A stretch of DNA of 36,580 nt from Planctomycetaceae bacterium. Lineage in GTDB: Bacteria; Planctomycetota; Planctomycetia; Pirellulales; Thermoguttaceae. Both the position numbers and the translations under genes were made by a program. Of this stretch, positions 34,470 to 36,580 are shown piece after piece. Positions within the stretch are counted from its first letter, which is position 1, and every line of letters begins with the position of its first letter. The notes under the pieces were generated by a model. It ran no database searches and was not told the DNA's origin. It worked only from the letters and a program-made list of their open reading frames with translations. The stretch lies in contig JAITIZ010000382.1 in the NCBI GenBank assembly GCA_031279215.1, positions 1 to 36,580 of the forward strand, in the 5' to 3' direction.

Positions 34470-35756
34470 ATGTTGGATCGGAAATTTATTCTGGAAAATA
34501 TTGAATCCATTAAACTCAACTGCCAAAATCGGGGAGTTATTGTGGATGCGGATTGTTTTGTTGCGCTTGAAACAGAGCGGAAATCATTACAGCAGGAACT
34601 AGAACATCTACAAACCGAAGCCAATACAATTTCAAAATCTATTGGTCAGGCAAAATCACCGGAAGAACGGGATACCAAAAAAGAAAAAGGACGTCTCCTT
34701 CGCGAAAAAACCAATGAAATACAAACAAAATTAAACCATATTGAAATTGAATTGAACGGTATTCAACGTTCCATTCCCAATATGACTCATCCTGACGCCC
34801 CAATTGGAGCAGATGATACCGCCAATTTGAGACGGTCTCTCGGAAAAACCCCTCTTCCCACTTACAACTTCAAACCCTTGGATCATGTTGTACTTGGTGA
34901 AAAACTTGATTTGATTGATTTTGAGGCGGGTGCAAGAGTTGCTGGAGCCGGATTTTATTTTCTTAAAAATGAAGCTGTTTTGTTGGAACTTGCATTGCAG
35001 CGTTATGCGGTTGAGATTTTATTACAGGCGGGTTTTACTCTTACTGTAACTCCCGATCTTGCCCGTAATGATATTTTGCAGGGAACGGGTTATATTCCGC
35101 GTGGGCCGGAAACACAAATTTACAGTATTGACGGAACCGATTTAAGTCTTGTTGCGACGGCGGAGATTCCATTGGGTGGTTTGTTGGCGGGTCAAACGGT
35201 TGACGCGGAAGTACTTCCGTTACGGTTTTGCGGTATTTCACATTGTTTTCGTACGGAGGCTGGGGCTGCCGGACGGGCATCGCGTGGTTTGTATCGGGTT
35301 CATCAGTTTACCAAAGTGGAGATGTTTGCGTTTACATTACCAGACCAGAGCGAAACAATACATCACGAAATGCTTGCTCTCGAATGTAAAATCTTTGACG
35401 GTCTCGAAATTCCTTATCAGGTTGTTGATACGGCGACTGGTGATCTTGGCGGTCCGGCATACCGCAAATTTGATATTGAAGCTTGGATGCCGGGACGAGG
35501 TGAAACGGGTGAATACGGCGAAGTAACAAGTACCTCGAATTGTACAGATTATCAGGCACGCCGCCTCAATACACGATACAAAATCAAAGGACAAAAAGGT
35601 ACAAAATTTCTTCACACCCTAAACGGAACAGCAATTGCGATTAGCCGTGCGTTGGTTGCCATTCTCGAATTGTATCAACAAAAGGACGGTTCTGTTGTTG
35701 TTCCCAATGTTTTACAACCGTTTGTCGGAAAAGACGTAATCCGCCGTAAAGAGTAA
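34470..35756 (+). CDS. serS: Seryl-tRNA synthetase
   Basis: 428 aa. The ATG at 34470 is chosen because GAGAGG lies 7 bases upstream and MLDRKFILENIESIK is the usual opening; the frame is open 72 bases further up but that part is not family-like. It charges tRNA-Ser. A coiled-coil arm spans about 30-100. The class II core follows: TAEIP (230-234), motif 2 FRTEAGAAGRASRGLYRVHQF (260-280), the TSTSNC-type loop in EVTSTSNCTDYQARR, and motif 3 TLNGTAIAISRALVAILE (about 383-400). Length is normal. No neighbouring gene shares its strand closely, so it is probably monocistronic. Confidence 0.95.
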   Translation: MLDRKFILENIESIKLNCQNRGVIVDADCFVALETERKSLQQELEHLQTEANTISKSIGQAKSPEERDTKKEKGRLLREKTNEIQTKLNHIEIELNGIQRSIPNMTHPDAPIGADDTANLRRSLGKTPLPTYNFKPLDHVVLGEKLDLIDFEAGARVAGAGFYFLKNEAVLLELALQRYAVEILLQAGFTLTVTPDLARNDILQGTGYIPRGPETQIYSIDGTDLSLVATAEIPLGGLLAGQTVDAEVLPLRFCGISHCFRTEAGAAGRASRGLYRVHQFTKVEMFAFTLPDQSETIHHEMLALECKIFDGLEIPYQVVDTATGDLGGPAYRKFDIEAWMPGRGETGEYGEVTSTSNCTDYQARRLNTRYKIKGQKGTKFLHTLNGTAIAISRALVAILELYQQKDGSVVVPNVLQPFVGKDVIRRKE

Positions 35757-35966
35757 ACAAACTATTAACTCTTAACTCTTGGTGTGCTTATCCGCGAATT
35801 TTGAAATGACTTAAAATTATCTGTACGATAAATGGATGGGATGAATTTTAGAAAATGTCACTAGAAATGAAGCAAATTATCGCTTCGATAATATACAAAA
35901 AACGACAAAATTGTTCAGAAATTACGTTTTGCGCATATTGTGATCGTAGATTGACTATTGATAATC

Positions 35967-36580
35967 ATGAGAAGTAAATTAGATTTATTTAGTACAAACC
36001 AAAGAATAAGTCCGTTTGTCCATATTATTCATAGTTACGATTATAATGGAAATCGTACCAAACGTTATGATCCTGTTTACGCTGCAAACTCCGAACTTTA
36101 TACTTACGATAATTTAGGACAAATTAAAACTTTGAATCGCGGTGTTCTAAATACGGCGCAAAATGAAGTTATGACCGTTAATCATTCTGAATCACGGAAT
36201 TTTGACAAAACCGGTAACTGGTCGCAATACACCAAAAACGGCAATGTTGAAAACCGTACTCACAACGCCGCAAACGAATTGCAGGGTATTGCAACTCACG
36301 ACGCCAATGGTAATATGGTGTTAATGCCAGGCTTGAAAGGAAAATATGATGCGTGGAATAGACTCGTTGAAGTGCGAGACTCTTCGGATAATCTGATCGC
36401 AAGTTACGAATATAATGGCTTAAACCAAAGAATCAAAAAAACAGTCGGTTCAATTGTTACGAAATCGTTCTTCAATGAAAACTGGCAGGAAGTCGAATCA
36501 ATTACAAACAATCAGGTAACAAGTTATGTTTGGGGAATACGTTATATTGACGACTTGATTTTACGTGAAAAAGGTGAAGA
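35967..36580 (+). CDS. RHS/YD-repeat protein fragment, runs off the right edge
   Basis: An open frame of 204 codons from an ATG at 35967 to the window end. YD repeats are plain: YDYNGNRTKRYD, YTYDNLGQIKTLNRG, FDKTGNWSQYT, HDANGNMVLMPG, YDAWNRLVEVRD and YEYNGLNQRIKK, ending VWGIRYIDDLILRE, which is typical of the distal core of planctomycete RHS proteins. Such proteins are normally over 1,000 aa and exported, but here an in-frame stop at 35952-35954 lies just before the ATG, with no signal peptide and no ribosome site. It may be a displaced C-terminal tip, as occurs in RHS loci, or a 5'-truncated pseudogene. The part beyond the edge (possible toxin tip) cannot be seen. Confidence 0.8.
   Translation, partial: MRSKLDLFSTNQRISPFVHIIHSYDYNGNRTKRYDPVYAANSELYTYDNLGQIKTLNRGVLNTAQNEVMTVNHSESRNFDKTGNWSQYTKNGNVENRTHNAANELQGIATHDANGNMVLMPGLKGKYDAWNRLVEVRDSSDNLIASYEYNGLNQRIKKTVGSIVTKSFFNENWQEVESITNNQVTSYVWGIRYIDDLILREKGE

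Overview
This window reads as an AT-rich member of the Planctomycetota, probably host- or gut-associated; the taxonomic call is an inference from gene content. Supporting signs are a PVC-type bacterial microcompartment (BMC) gene set, many secreted proteins of planctomycetal type (Reg_prop and SMP-30 propellers, ceramidase-like and Gfo/Idh/MocA families), long repeat-filled intergenic gaps and several decayed genes. No rRNA, tRNA or CRISPR array was seen.

Layout. 1-3,869 (minus): a probable three-gene run of exported proteins (Reg_prop propeller, HExxH zincin-like protein with a start-proximal frame problem, and an unknown protein cut by the left edge). 4,345-5,439: SMP-30/gluconolactonase-like propeller. 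5,641-7,132: a 17-bp tandem array that runs into the stop codon of dihydroorotase pyrC. 7,633-13,681 (plus): the microcompartment locus, with BMC-P pentamer protein, CoA-acylating aldehyde dehydrogenase, BMC-P, an unrecognised BMC-associated protein, BMC-P, a class II aldolase, a strong terminator-like hairpin, then a LutA-like cysteine-rich oxidoreductase subunit. 14,379-15,155: SDR dehydrogenase. 15,610-19,922 (minus): a 933-aa exported protein bracketed by inverted repeats, and a membrane-anchored protein with seven nearly identical WD40 repeats. 20,593-22,905: tmk and an AAA-ATPase-like/PD-(D/E)XK protein. 23,013-26,145 (minus): single-domain response regulator and two Gfo/Idh/MocA oxidoreductases. 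26,567-29,397: a graveyard of truncated genes, including an IS110 transposase remnant. 29,652-35,756: prolyl oligopeptidase, xylulokinase (palindromic MITE-like elements on both sides) and seryl-tRNA synthetase. 35,967-end: an RHS-repeat fragment cut by the right edge.

How the genes may work together. The BMC proteins fit the planctomycete/verrucomicrobial organelle for L-fucose and L-rhamnose breakdown: the aldolase would release lactaldehyde from the sugar 1-phosphate, the dehydrogenase would turn it into an acyl-CoA inside the shell, and the LutA-like protein may serve lactate oxidation. Three internal proteins carry short amphipathic helices that look like encapsulation peptides (N-terminal on the dehydrogenase and the unknown protein, C-terminal on the aldolase). 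All three shell proteins here are pentameric vertex (BMC-P) proteins. No hexameric BMC-H facet protein, PduL-type phosphotransacylase or acetate kinase lies in the window, so the locus is split or continues elsewhere.

The most interesting items are the split BMC locus and its unrecognised protein, the WD40 protein whose variation is confined to a few positions per repeat, the tandem arrays around and inside the BMC operon, and the families of palindromic elements in the right half.
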